Source: JAVVPL01 sp036655775 | Lineage (GTDB): Bacteria > Bacteroidota > Bacteroidia > Bacteroidales > P3 | Assembly (NCBI GenBank): GCA_036655775.1 | Contig: JAVVPL010000011.1 | Coordinates: forward strand, 1-29,818 | Reading direction: 5' to 3' | DNA length: 29,818 bases | Part shown: positions 1 through 9,085 of the stretch, one piece after another | How the letters are laid out: each line of letters opens with the position of its first letter | How positions within the stretch are numbered: the first letter of the stretch is position 1 | Notes under the pieces: generated by a model | The model's database searches: none | The model's input: only the letters and a program-made list of their open reading frames with translations | Told to the model about the DNA's origin: nothing | Program-made: the position numbers and the translations under genes

Positions 1-60
1 AGTCGGTAGAGCAAAGGACTGAAAATCCTTGTGTCCCTGGTTCGATTCCAGGTGATACCA
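1..60 (+). tRNA. tRNA-Phe (GAA), 5' end outside the window
   Basis: The anticodon stem is 14-18 pairing with 26-30, enclosing a seven-base loop at 19-25 with anticodon GAA at 21-23, which reads Phe codons. The T arm is 36-40 pairing with 48-52, with loop TTCGATT at 41-47. The 3' acceptor strand is 53-59 with discriminator A60. The tail after A60 is CACCACA, so a 3' CCA does not appear to be encoded directly. The D arm is only partly present and the 5' acceptor strand lies before base 1. The anticodon and T arms are seen directly and the identity is secure; only the 5' part is missing. Confidence 0.93.
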
Positions 61-72
61 CACCACAAAATC

Positions 73-104
73 AAGCACTTACAGAAATGTAGGTGCTTTT
101 TTTT
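73..104 (+). terminator. Intrinsic terminator after tRNA-Phe, possibly bidirectional
   Basis: A 10-bp stem pairs 73-82 with 89-98 (one T-G wobble) around loop AGAAAT, followed by a T run to 104. It sits 12 bases after the tRNA. On the other strand the same hairpin lies just past the stop of the leftward lipoprotein gene (stop at 110-112) and is followed by GATTTTG, so it may also end that operon. The hairpin is seen directly; the bidirectional role is inferred. Confidence 0.8.
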
Positions 105-109
105 GTGCA

Positions 110-3100
110 TTATTCTTCCTCTGGTTCAACATATTCTTCCTCGTCTAAATAGGATCCGCCCTCCAATCCCAAGTTTTGCATTCTGCTTACAAAATCATTT
201 TTCTTTCTTTGGGTGGAAAGGGTGTATTCTAAATTTCCTTTTTTGCGTTTACTGGGTTTCATCAAATCAATGGCATCATTAAATTCAATTTTTGAAGACA
301 TTATTTGCAATAAACCATTGGTGTAATTTAAATAATACCATTCATATCGAGAGGCCTCAAGGTATAGATCCACTACATCCCCTTTTCTATTTTTAGTTAA
401 TTGGATATAGGCTTTGATTTGTTTGTTGATGGAGGTTTTCCCAATAGAAGCCAAATTGATTTTCCCAGAGGATATATAGGCATTACGCATCGCATCCCAA
501 GTCAAAAGGACGTTTGAAAAGCAAATGCTTTTTTGTAATTTTTCTGGAATTTGCGTAAGACTACCATAGGTTTCGAGTTCTTGTTTACATTTTTGCATTT
601 CTTTGGGGGATAATACCTCCGAGAGATAGGATAGATAACGAGACGTATTCATTTCGGCTTCTGCCAAATCGGTATTTTTAACAAAGGTTTCTGCCATTTG
701 TTTTTGCAAATCATCATTGAAAAAATAGTCTATGTTCAAAACACTTTGCATAAAAACACTTTGTTCTTTTCCATCTTGAGCAATATCGCCATAAAATTGT
801 AAGGCAAAATCGTCGGTTTCTATATTTGGATCAAGCCAACCACTTGTATTGGCAAAACATTTATCCATTTTATAAGTCAATTTTTCAGTTTGATTGCTGT
901 CGATAAGCGTATACATTTTACGCAATTTATCAAACTTCAAAAATCCTTCATATTGTAAAATCGGGCGATCCGAAAGTCTTAAAGGTCTTAAAAAAGAAAA
1001 GAAAGGAGCCCCCATCGATTGTGTATAAAACCCACAACCCAAGGTGCGACCTTGCGGATTTTTACTTTGTGTTTGTATGGGAATACGCACATNNNNNNNN
1101 NNAAAAGTAATTGATTTTCATGGTCTTCGTTGTCGCAATTATAGCGCATTTGGCATCTACCTGCAAAAAACAGCATAGAATCTTGAGCAGACAAACTGAG
1201 TTTTCCTTCAAATTCAAAGCCATCATCTAATAAGAGTGTATTGGTATCCCCACCTATTTGTGCCATGGCAAACGTATGTCCATCCAAATCTTGTTTAATA
1301 TCGGAAAAATAGATAGTTTGAGAGGGTAAATCGGGAGAAGAATAAGAATAATAGGCCTGTGCCTTAAATTGCTTTCGACTTAGCATATCCACTGAAGCCT
1401 GAGTTAAAATATAATCGTGCCAATCGTTGTTCAACATCAATACGGACTGATTTAGATTTTGTATTTTGGCTCGAACACCTATTTTGACCTGCCCTGCATG
1501 AGGAGCAATAAAAGCATCGGCACAAGCGATGTAAGGAATTTCATTTATTTCTAATAAGCTATCCTGAGTATGATAGGTAGCTTTGGTAGCATTAAAGCGA
1601 AGTGAATCTTGTTTGGGATGCAAGGAAACAAATTCTACACCTATTTTAGGAAGGCTGATTCTTTCGGCTAACGAAAGGGTGCTGAGGTGTTCAAAGTTAG
1701 AGGCGTTTATTGACTGCGCAACAAACGACAATTCATTTTTAACAATATCCCAATTCATTTGATTCATATAGGATTGATACATATTTAAAGGAAAAATCAC
1801 TTTTGAATTGCTAGCATTGGATATAAAATTAGCTTTATGGGTGTTGAGATCCACCTGCGTTCGATAATTATCGGTTTGCACAAATATATTCCCTCTATCT
1901 GCTGTAAAAATACGAAACGCAAGCGTATCGGCTCTAAAGTCACGACTGTGTAATTGGAAATTCGCACTTTGCATTTGCGCTTGATTTGGGAAACCGAGCA
2001 TTCCATCTGCTTGGGAGAGTTTTGGGGAAAAACAATAAGCCCCGCGTAATTGTAAGCTATCTCTATATACATATAGCGCGTGCTTGGGCGCATAGAGATG
2101 ATAGATATTGGAATCGATCTGCCAATATTGTTGCACTTGTTGTGCATGGATTGTAGGATAGGAAATATCTATATTGTTTTGTTCTGTAAGTGCAAAATCA
2201 TCGGCTTGACAGTGCATTTCTTTAGGTGTAAAAAGAAAATCTTTGGATTTAGATTCCGAACTAAGATATTGCAAACGTCCTTGCCCTCTAAAACCAGTAT
2301 TACTCAAGCGTAGGGTATCAAAAAAACGTCCTTTCCCATGATAGAGGGGATAACCCTCAGAGGGTGCTTTATGTGTAAATCCCAAGGAATAATCGGGCAT
2401 CACCACCAAAGCTTCGTTTATATTGGGAATCATACCTCCCGACATAAATTCGCCTTTGAAACAAATACTATCCGTAGAAAAATTGTTCAAACGTTCCAAG
2501 CGAAAAGAATGTACTTTAAAATAAAATGAATCGCGTTGATAAGCGCCCTGTTGAATAGTGGGCCGATCGTAATAGGCGTAAGAGGGTTGAGCGCTTATAA
2601 ATATGGGATAGATAGGAAAATCGCGTAAGCCCCCTTTATTGAGCATACTATCAATAAACAAAACGCCCGAAAATTCTTCTAATTGTGTATTGATTGGATG
2701 AAGTACGCTCTCGCCATTAGCATTTACACTTTTCACAACAAAACGCAGAGTGTCCACCGACTGTATATCGATTTTGAAATCTGCATAACTAAAATACGAT
2801 TGCTTGGTATCAAAATCGAAACTTCCGCAATGCAACAGACCATCAAAAATAAAGTCTCTATTTTTTTTGAATAGAATACGTTGAGAAGTGGGTTGAATAT
2901 ATACGTTTTGTTTTTCACTTAAAAGTATCTTTTTAACTCCTTCTATTTGCAAATCAAAAGTATGTAAATTTAAACGAGCATTGGTAAAATCGTCTACTTC
3001 CGACTCGATGTTGAGAATATCGTAATCTTCTTTTTGTGCTGAAACGGCTAAATAATGAAACAGTTTGGGTTGCAAACTTACTTCATCATTTTTTACTTCA

Positions 3101-4584
3101 TATATCACAAAACCTTTTGCAGCAAAATCCAATAATAAGGTTCGTATAGCTATATCGGCTAAACCCGCAAATTGAGCTATATACGCAATAGGGATGGTAT
3201 TGCTATGGTAAGCTTCAGCAGCTTTTTTTAAAAGATATAAAGGATTTTTGCTTGAAGAGCCAACAATCGCTTGATGTTCGGATTCTGAATAAATATTATG
3301 TGATTTAAAATACGTAATTCCTTTTCTATTGGGGATACGCATCAATCCAAAATCGAGCAGCCCTGAATCTATTTTCCAATACACAGCCTCACAATACATA
3401 TCAATTTGATGATAGGTGTTTACAAAAGGTATGGGTTGTCGAAAGGCGGTACTATGCATAAAAAGCACCTCTCTCGTATTTTGATTATACCGTATGTCAC
3501 TGCTTCGATGTTGTATGGAATCATTGTCTAAATACAATACCCAACTAGCCAATTTAGCACTAATTTTAGCATCTTTAATTACAAAATTATCGGCTTGGAT
3601 TTTGGCCATTAGGGTTTGCTCCTTAGTAAACAAGAGCGTAGCACTTTTTTGAGAAGTACCAAAATAAAATTGGCTACCTTTTTGCAAAAAAGCACCTTGA
3701 ATATCTACATTAGGGAACAAATTATGTAGATAGATCGCCTCATCATAAGAAGTGAATTGAGGATATGATGATTCGGTCAATTTGGTAGATGCCGACAATT
3801 TTTCATCCAAAAAACCCAAAATAGCTTGTTTGAAATAATCGGCACGATATAAATAAACACTATCTACACTATAATGAGCACTTTCAATATCAATTTCATA
3901 CGTATTAAATTGTGCATACATTTCATTGTTAGGGATGGCTTGCCGTTCCCAATACAAAAATCCTTTTTCTCCTTTAAATTTATTTTCTAAGGGATCGTAT
4001 ATTCCCTGTGTTTGACGAATACAGGAGCTATCCTTATACGCTTTGCATATTAAATCTAAGGAAGGAAACACAAAACATTGATCTTGAAAAGTGAAATCTA
4101 AATTTGACACCAACCATGTGGCCGATGTGCTTTTAAATAAACATTGTTCAGAAAGCAACAAAGCTGTGGAGGTATATAATTGACAAAACTGCTTCGATTT
4201 TTTATGCGCAAGCAATTGTTGAAGCGCATCTAGCCATTGTTGATAATTCGCATTGGGTCCTTGTAGAGCCAAAAATAAATTTTGACATTCTACCCAAGCA
4301 AATACTTGTGGATAAAGAGAGACTTTATTTTTAAGCGCTTCGTTGCTAAGAGTTACAATTTGCTGTTGAAGTGATAAGGGAAAGTTTTGCCAATATTGCC
4401 CATATTGCAAATAAGCTTCTTCCACTTTTTTCATTTTCTCTTTCGTGATATTTTTATCCGTTTTGATCAATTCCAAACTTTGCGGAATATACGTATCCAC
4501 TCCTTCAAATTGTATTTTTTTTTGACAAGAGAGATAAAAAGGCAAAACCAAAACAACTACAAAAAAGAGAATAAATTTTCTCAT
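110..4584 (-). CDS. Giant Bacteroidota-conserved exported lipoprotein, function unknown (interrupted by assembly gap)
   Basis: One long gene is read leftward from ATG at 4584 to the stop at 110. It is broken only by the 10-N gap at 1093-1102. About 1,160 residues lie before the gap and about 327 after it. The N terminus is a signal peptide ending in a loose lipobox (Tyr-Leu-Ser-Cys20), then Gln-Lys-Lys, suggesting an acylated envelope protein. Residues about 455-510 look like a winged-helix segment. Most of the rest is repeated beta-rich sequence, reminiscent of stacked beta-sandwich or helix folds. The part after the gap has aromatic-rich conserved stretches and an acidic C terminus. I recall similar proteins of about 1,500 residues, annotated as hypothetical, across Bacteroidota. 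Its ATG overlaps the prmA stop (ATGA at 4581-4584), suggesting translational coupling. The N-run shifts the frame, so automated callers would split it. No function is assigned. Confidence 0.8.
1093..1102. other. Assembly gap (10 N) inside the giant lipoprotein gene
   Basis: Ten N bases join two contig ends. The coding frames on the two sides do not match across exactly ten bases, so ten is a placeholder length. Continuity of one reading frame requires a true missing length of 2 modulo 3. Confidence 0.95.
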
Positions 4585-5411
4585 TTTTTAATAAACTTCA
4601 AAGCCGCCCATTTTTCTCTGGTTTTATAATCCACATAAAACAAACGGTGTTTGTTGCATTCAACTTCCAATTTGGCTATATCTTCTTGATAAAATCCACT
4701 GAGCAACAAAATGCCTCCAGTGGGCAAACATGCTGCATAGTGCGTGATATCTCTCAATAATATATTTCGATTAATATTCGCAATGATATAGTCGTACTCT
4801 TTAGCTTGCAGATTACTTGCATCCCCCATCTCCACATGGATCGTAGGGGTATGATTACGCTCTATATTTTCTAATGTATTTTCGTAGGCCCAAACATCAT
4901 TATCAATAGCATCCACAGAGCTGGCACCTTCTTTACTTGCCAAAATAGCCAAAACCCCCGTGCCACATCCCATATCCAAAAGACGTTTACCTTGCAATGG
5001 TTCTTTGGAAATATATTCTATAATCAAAGCCGTAGTGGGATGATGAGCCGTTCCAAACGACATTTTGGGTTCTATTTCAATATTGTATTTTACATCTTTT
5101 CGAGGCGCATGGAAAGGCGCATGCACAAAACAATAATTCCCAAACAAAACGGGTTCATATTGACTTTCCCAAACCGCATTCCAATTTTCATCTTTGATAA
5201 ATTGCGTTTGATATTGAATATTTTCCGCAACCCATTCACACATCAAAGCCTCTAATTTAGCTTTGTCATAAAGCGTTTTTGGAATATACGCACGCAAAGT
5301 TTGGGGTTCTTCTTCAAAACTTTCAAAACCGATTTCACCCAAAGCATAGATGAATAAATCGGTTTTGACTTCGTCTAAAGTGTGTGAAAATTGTGTTTTA
5401 TAATAGTCCAT
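4581..5411 (-). CDS. prmA: Ribosomal protein L11 methyltransferase PrmA
   Basis: This 276-residue protein is a SAM-dependent methyltransferase that trimethylates ribosomal protein L11 in the cytoplasm. The family signature Glu-Asn-Trp-Asn (75-78) followed by Trp-Glu (81-82) is present. The substrate loop FGTAHHPTT is at 119-127, where most PrmA proteins have FGTG, so one Gly is Ala here. The SAM motif LDMGCGTG is at 145-152, followed by an acidic Asp-Asn pair and an Asn-Ile-Asn stretch typical of the catalytic site. It lies five bases after tpiA and overlaps the next gene by four bases (ATGA), so it is mid-operon. Identity is secure. Confidence 0.95.
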   Translation of the reverse strand: MDYYKTQFSHTLDEVKTDLFIYALGEIGFESFEEEPQTLRAYIPKTLYDKAKLEALMCEWVAENIQYQTQFIKDENWNAVWESQYEPVLFGNYCFVHAPFHAPRKDVKYNIEIEPKMSFGTAHHPTTALIIEYISKEPLQGKRLLDMGCGTGVLAILASKEGASSVDAIDNDVWAYENTLENIERNHTPTIHVEMGDASNLQAKEYDYIIANINRNILLRDITHYAACLPTGGILLLSGFYQEDIAKLEVECNKHRLFYVDYKTREKWAALKFIKK

Positions 5412-5416
5412 TTTGT

Positions 5417-6184
5417 TTATTTAAATGAATTGACAATGGTGGCAAAATCATCGGCAACCAAAGAGGCTCCCCCTATTAATCCCCCATCCACATCTTCTTG
5501 TGCAAAAAGTTCTTCTGCATTTTTGGCATTGCAACTTCCCCCATATAGAATAGGCAGTTTTTTAGCTATTTCTTTACCATATTTGTCGAGCACTAATTGA
5601 CGAATATACGCATGGATTTCTTGTGCTTGTGCAGGAGAGGCCGTTTTTCCTGTGCCAATAGCCCATACTGGTTCGTATGCAACAATAATTTTGGCAAAAT
5701 CCAAAGGTTGTAAAGCAAACAAACTTTCGGATATTTGTTGTTCAATTACTTTTAAATATTGATTACTTTCTCTTTCTTCTAACACTTCGCCACAACAAAC
5801 AATAGGAACCAAATCATTGGCCAACAATTGCTCCACTTTTTGTGCTATTTGTGCATTCGTTTCAGCATGATATTTGCGACGCTCCGAATGCCCTACTATG
5901 CAATATTCTACTTCCATTGATTGCAACATATTTGCAGCAATTTCGCCCGTATACGCCCCTTTTTCATATTGGCTTACATCTTGTGCTCCCACCGAAAAAC
6001 TATCTGAACTTTCGCGCGCTAAATCCTTTGCCAATTCCAGGTAAGGTGCAGGAGGACATACCACAACATCAACGCCTTTGACGGGTGAATTTTCTAAACG
6101 TTCACCGATTTCGTTTAATAAATCTTCTGCCTCTTGGAAACTTTTATTCATCTTCCAGTTCCCGGCTACAATTTTTCTTCTCAT
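5417..6184 (-). CDS. tpiA: Triosephosphate isomerase
   Basis: This 255-residue TIM-barrel enzyme interconverts dihydroxyacetone phosphate and glyceraldehyde 3-phosphate in glycolysis and gluconeogenesis. All catalytic residues are visible: Asn9 and Lys11 in GNWKMN, His99 in GHSERR, and Glu171 in YEPVWAIGTG. The phosphate-binding GG motif near the C terminus (DGGLIGGASL) is intact. Length is normal for the family. It is placed between the BT_3928-type membrane protein and prmA with short spacers, so it is co-transcribed with them. The upstream bases are A/T-rich without a Shine-Dalgarno, as elsewhere in this genome. Confidence 0.97.
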   Translation of the reverse strand: MRRKIVAGNWKMNKSFQEAEDLLNEIGERLENSPVKGVDVVVCPPAPYLELAKDLARESSDSFSVGAQDVSQYEKGAYTGEIAANMLQSMEVEYCIVGHSERRKYHAETNAQIAQKVEQLLANDLVPIVCCGEVLEERESNQYLKVIEQQISESLFALQPLDFAKIIVAYEPVWAIGTGKTASPAQAQEIHAYIRQLVLDKYGKEIAKKLPILYGGSCNAKNAEELFAQEDVDGGLIGGASLVADDFATIVNSFK

Positions 6185-6200
6185 GGTATTTTTTTTATTT

Positions 6201-7517
6201 TTAGTTTGCTTTATATTTTTGGGCCAAGCCTTCTAAATCCACACTTTCAAAACTTGGCAAATTTCTAGTGGACCAATGCTTGAGGATTACCGAATTTTTC
6301 ATCAGAATAAGCCCTGGATTGGCACGTATCATTCCCTTCAAAGAAGTATCATCAGAATAATAAAACTCCATATCAGGGGCATTGAGTTCTTTTTTCAAAG
6401 CCTCCACTTCTTGAGAGGTACTTGCGGTAAGATAATATACATAGTACCCTTGATCTTGCGCTTTAGCTTGCATAGCAAGAATTTGTTTGAGTGCTTCTTT
6501 ATTCGCTTTTTTTACATCATAAATCACAACCAAAAATTGATAATCGGGATTTGACAATACTTGTTGGGTCATATCCGTTTCAGTTTCTATCTCCCCTGTG
6601 GGTAAAAAGGTGCGTGATAATAACGATATTTGCGTAGTTTTTGGATTGGGATCCTCATCGCGACGAGATACAAATTCCCATTCGGCAGCCCAGCTAGGAT
6701 CGTTATACGGACACTCACTCAAAAGGTACTCTTTTTCTTGTCCATTCGCTTTGTTTTTGTAGGTAACGTAATATTTGATGGGTTTAGGATTTTCAATCAA
6801 CATGCGTTTGCCTTCTTTCCAATCGAGAAAATCGATAAGTGGTAAATTTTTATAGTTATAAAATTCAAAACCCAAAAACAATACAATCGAAACGGCAATA
6901 ATACTATACTCAATTTTGGACGAAAAGCGATATCGAATACGCGTTGCGGAAAAAAACAAGATAATAACCAAACAATCTAATACTAAATTTTTATAAAAAG
7001 TTTGCCAATTGGTAAGTACAATCGCTTTACCAAAACAACCACAATCAGGCACTGGATTGGCCACGGCATCATACCATGTGAGCCCTGTAAAGAAAAGCAT
7101 CATCAATGCAGCCAAGGTGGCAGTAAATCGAATTTTGACATTAAACAATACTAAAACCCCTACACAAAACTCTAACATATTAAGAAAAAAGGAAGCGGGC
7201 AAAGCCAGCATTTGAAAAAAGGGCATTTGATAAGCTTCCAAATAATCATGAATTACATATTGGGTACCTAAAGGATCCACCCCTTTGACAAAACCCGAAA
7301 AAATAAAAAGAAGACCCACTAAACTGCGCGCAATAAAGACACTCCCATTATCAAACAAGTTTCGATAACGCAAACACAAAAATAGAAGAATGGTCAATGC
7401 TATCAAAAAGATTAGATTATACACCTCGATTTTCACTATTGATATGGCAGCAAACAACACTAAGGCCAATAGCAAATAAGAATAAATACGGTGTGAAATT
7501 TGGAATTTTTTAAACAT
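6201..7517 (-). CDS. BT_3928-type DoxX/MauE-like membrane protein with thioredoxin-like C terminus
   Basis: The 438-residue protein has about eight hydrophobic segments in the first 240 residues. The DoxX-like part includes a Cys-Gly-Cys-Phe-Gly motif (Cys159, Cys161) that resembles MauE/DoxX redox proteins. The C-terminal 110 or so residues (after Asn-Pro-Asp-Tyr-Gln-Phe) look like a thioredoxin-like fold that lacks the CxxC pair. The family is known as BT_3928 after a Bacteroides protein and in this phylum usually sits between a DUF1599 gene and tpiA, exactly as here. A role in envelope redox or electron transfer to disulfide chemistry is only an inference; no reaction is established. The 16-base spacing to tpiA supports co-transcription. 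Confidence 0.82.
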   Translation of the reverse strand: MFKKFQISHRIYSYLLLALVLFAAISIVKIEVYNLIFLIALTILLFLCLRYRNLFDNGSVFIARSLVGLLFIFSGFVKGVDPLGTQYVIHDYLEAYQMPFFQMLALPASFFLNMLEFCVGVLVLFNVKIRFTATLAALMMLFFTGLTWYDAVANPVPDCGCFGKAIVLTNWQTFYKNLVLDCLVIILFFSATRIRYRFSSKIEYSIIAVSIVLFLGFEFYNYKNLPLIDFLDWKEGKRMLIENPKPIKYYVTYKNKANGQEKEYLLSECPYNDPSWAAEWEFVSRRDEDPNPKTTQISLLSRTFLPTGEIETETDMTQQVLSNPDYQFLVVIYDVKKANKEALKQILAMQAKAQDQGYYVYYLTASTSQEVEALKKELNAPDMEFYYSDDTSLKGMIRANPGLILMKNSVILKHWSTRNLPSFESVDLEGLAQKYKAN

Positions 7518-7553
7518 CTTTATTTGATTTTTCTAAAACAATTGTATAAATAA

Positions 7554-8102
7554 CTATTTATTTGATTTTTCTTTTAAACGAATCAGTGCAAAAACAGCAT
7601 AATTGAGCATATCATAATAATTGGCATCCAGCCCTTCCGACACTTTGGTTTGACCTGCATGATCTTCAATTTGCTTAGTTCTCAAAATTTTCATTAAAAT
7701 AATATCTGTCAAAGAACTGACCCGCATGCTGCGCCAAGCTTCTCCATAATCGTGATTTTTGTTAGTCATCAAATCTTGGGCGGCTTGTGCATATTTGTCA
7801 AAATATTTGAGAGCTTGTGCAAGTGATAAATCTAAGTTTTTTTCCAAACCCAATTCTAGTTGAATCAAAGCCATTATAGAATAATTCACAATAGCGATAA
7901 ATTCACCCGCCACATCCTCTGCCACTTTTTGTTCTTGACTCATTTGAATACTCCGAATACGATTTGCTTTGATATAGATTTGGTCGGTCATCGAGGGCAA
8001 ACGCAAAATACGCCATGCACTTCCATAATCTTCCATTTTTGCAGCATACAAAGCTCGACACTCTTGTATGACTTCTTTATATTGTTGACTTGTTAAATTC
8101 AT
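7554..8102 (-). CDS. DUF1599 protein (two tandem nucleotide-modification-associated domains)
   Basis: I start the gene at ATG 8100-8102, giving 182 residues. An in-frame start at 8165 would add 21 poorly conserved hydrophobic residues and would lie upstream of the predicted -7 box at 8155-8162. The protein holds two copies of the same module: DYGSAW (25-30) then a Leu-Pro-Ser-Met-Thr-Asp segment, and DYGEAW (118-123) then Ser-Ser-Leu-Thr-Asp. Each copy is followed by an Arg/Lys-rich helix and a Tyr-containing hydrophobic helix. DUF1599 is also called nucleotide modification associated domain 1; its biochemical role is unproven. It is the first gene of the leftward operon leading to tpiA and prmA. 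Confidence 0.85.
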   Translation of the reverse strand: MNLTSQQYKEVIQECRALYAAKMEDYGSAWRILRLPSMTDQIYIKANRIRSIQMSQEQKVAEDVAGEFIAIVNYSIMALIQLELGLEKNLDLSLAQALKYFDKYAQAAQDLMTNKNHDYGEAWRSMRVSSLTDIILMKILRTKQIEDHAGQTKVSEGLDANYYDMLNYAVFALIRLKEKSNK

Positions 8103-8154
8103 AAGCAATTTTAATAAAGAGAAAAAGAGAAAATCTCTCTTTCTAAATTTAAGG

Positions 8155-8162
8155 CAAATGTA
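8155..8162 (-). promoter_or_regulatory. Putative -7 box of the DUF1599-tpiA-prmA operon
   Basis: Read leftward, the sequence is TACATTTG, an exact match to the Bacteroidota -7 consensus TAnnTTTG. It lies 52 bases before the chosen start at 8102. I do not find a TTG at the usual 17-23 base spacing (the nearest gives 12), so only the -7 element is supported. Confidence 0.5.
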
Positions 8163-8181
8163 CAAAAATTACTCCAATTTA

Positions 8182-8214
8182 TTGTTATAAATTGATAAAA
8201 AAGCACTATCTTCG
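8182..8214 (+). promoter_or_regulatory. Putative folP-cdaA promoter
   Basis: TTG at 8182-8184 and TATCTTCG at 8207-8214 (7 of 8 to TAnnTTTG) are separated by 22 bases, within the range known for the Bacteroidota primary sigma factor. The folP ATG at 8233 would leave a leader of only about a dozen bases. Confidence 0.5.
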
Positions 8215-8232
8215 CAACTCAAATTTGTACAA

Positions 8233-9081
8233 ATGAACGCTTCCCATTTTTATTCTATTCATACGCAAAAAGGCTTATTACTATTCGATAGTCCGAAAGT
8301 GATGGGAATTTTAAATGTAAGTCCTGATTCTTTCTTTGATGGAGGAAAATATTGCCAACTAGCACAAAGTTTGACCCACATCCAAGAAATGATCGATGAA
8401 GGAATGGATATTTTGGATATAGGGGGTGTTTCCACACGCCCAGGATCCGAAGAAGTGGAAATGGAAGAAGAATGGCTACGTATCAAAGACGTTTTGTTGG
8501 CCTGTGCAACCCATTTTCCTACTTTGTTAATTTCTATAGATACCTTTCATGCAGAAATAGCTCGAAGAGCTTACGAATATGGAGCGGATATCATTAATGA
8601 TATTTCGGGAGGACAATTTGATGAAAAAATGTTTGAAACCGTGGGTAAATTAAAAATGCCATATATTTTAATGCATACTCAAAATCGGCCTCAAAATATG
8701 CAAAACAATCCAAATTATACCAATATTTGCTTAGATTTAATGCACTATTTTTCTACGCAAATGGATACAGCCAAAAAAGCAGGAATTACAGATATCATAC
8801 TAGATTTAGGCTTCGGATTTGGCAAAACCATGGCACATAATTATGAATTATTAAATAAAATGGATTTTTTCAAACTCTTAAATGCCCCTATGTTGGTAGG
8901 AATTTCTAGAAAATCCATGCTTTGGAAATTGCTAGAATGTACACCAGAAGAGGCTTTAAATGCCACCACTTGTGTTCATACTCTAGCACTTTTGAATGGT
9001 GCCCATATTTTACGTGTACACGATGTGAAGCAAGCCAAAGAATGTATTAAAATAACTGAATACTATAAAACAAGAGACTAA
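8233..9081 (+). CDS. folP: Dihydropteroate synthase
   Basis: This 282-residue cytoplasmic TIM-barrel enzyme condenses p-aminobenzoate with 6-hydroxymethyl-7,8-dihydropterin diphosphate in folate synthesis, and the family is the sulfonamide target. The pterin-binding signature MGILNVSPDSF is at 24-34. The second loop, GGVSTRPGSEEV, is near 69-80, and the motif GISRKSML is near 228 with the Ser-Arg-Lys of the binding site. Length is normal. It is the first gene of a rightward pair with cdaA, separated by four bases, a common pairing in Bacteroidota. Identity is secure. Confidence 0.96.
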   Translation: MNASHFYSIHTQKGLLLFDSPKVMGILNVSPDSFFDGGKYCQLAQSLTHIQEMIDEGMDILDIGGVSTRPGSEEVEMEEEWLRIKDVLLACATHFPTLLISIDTFHAEIARRAYEYGADIINDISGGQFDEKMFETVGKLKMPYILMHTQNRPQNMQNNPNYTNICLDLMHYFSTQMDTAKKAGITDIILDLGFGFGKTMAHNYELLNKMDFFKLLNAPMLVGISRKSMLWKLLECTPEEALNATTCVHTLALLNGAHILRVHDVKQAKECIKITEYYKTRD

Positions 9082-9085
9082 CGTT

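Noticed and set aside
1..110. tRNA-Phe as an attachment site for an integrated element
   Set aside because: No integrase, no repeat of the tRNA 3' end and no mobile genes are visible; the neighbour is a core operon.
988..1102. C-terminal extension of the giant lipoprotein read straight through the ten N
   Set aside because: The frame across an arbitrary ten N is meaningless; the residues after the gap in this frame look random, while the other frame continues the protein to 110.
8103..8165. Longer N terminus of the DUF1599 protein
   Set aside because: The extra 21 residues include the predicted -7 box region and do not resemble the family; the domain begins at the 8102 start.
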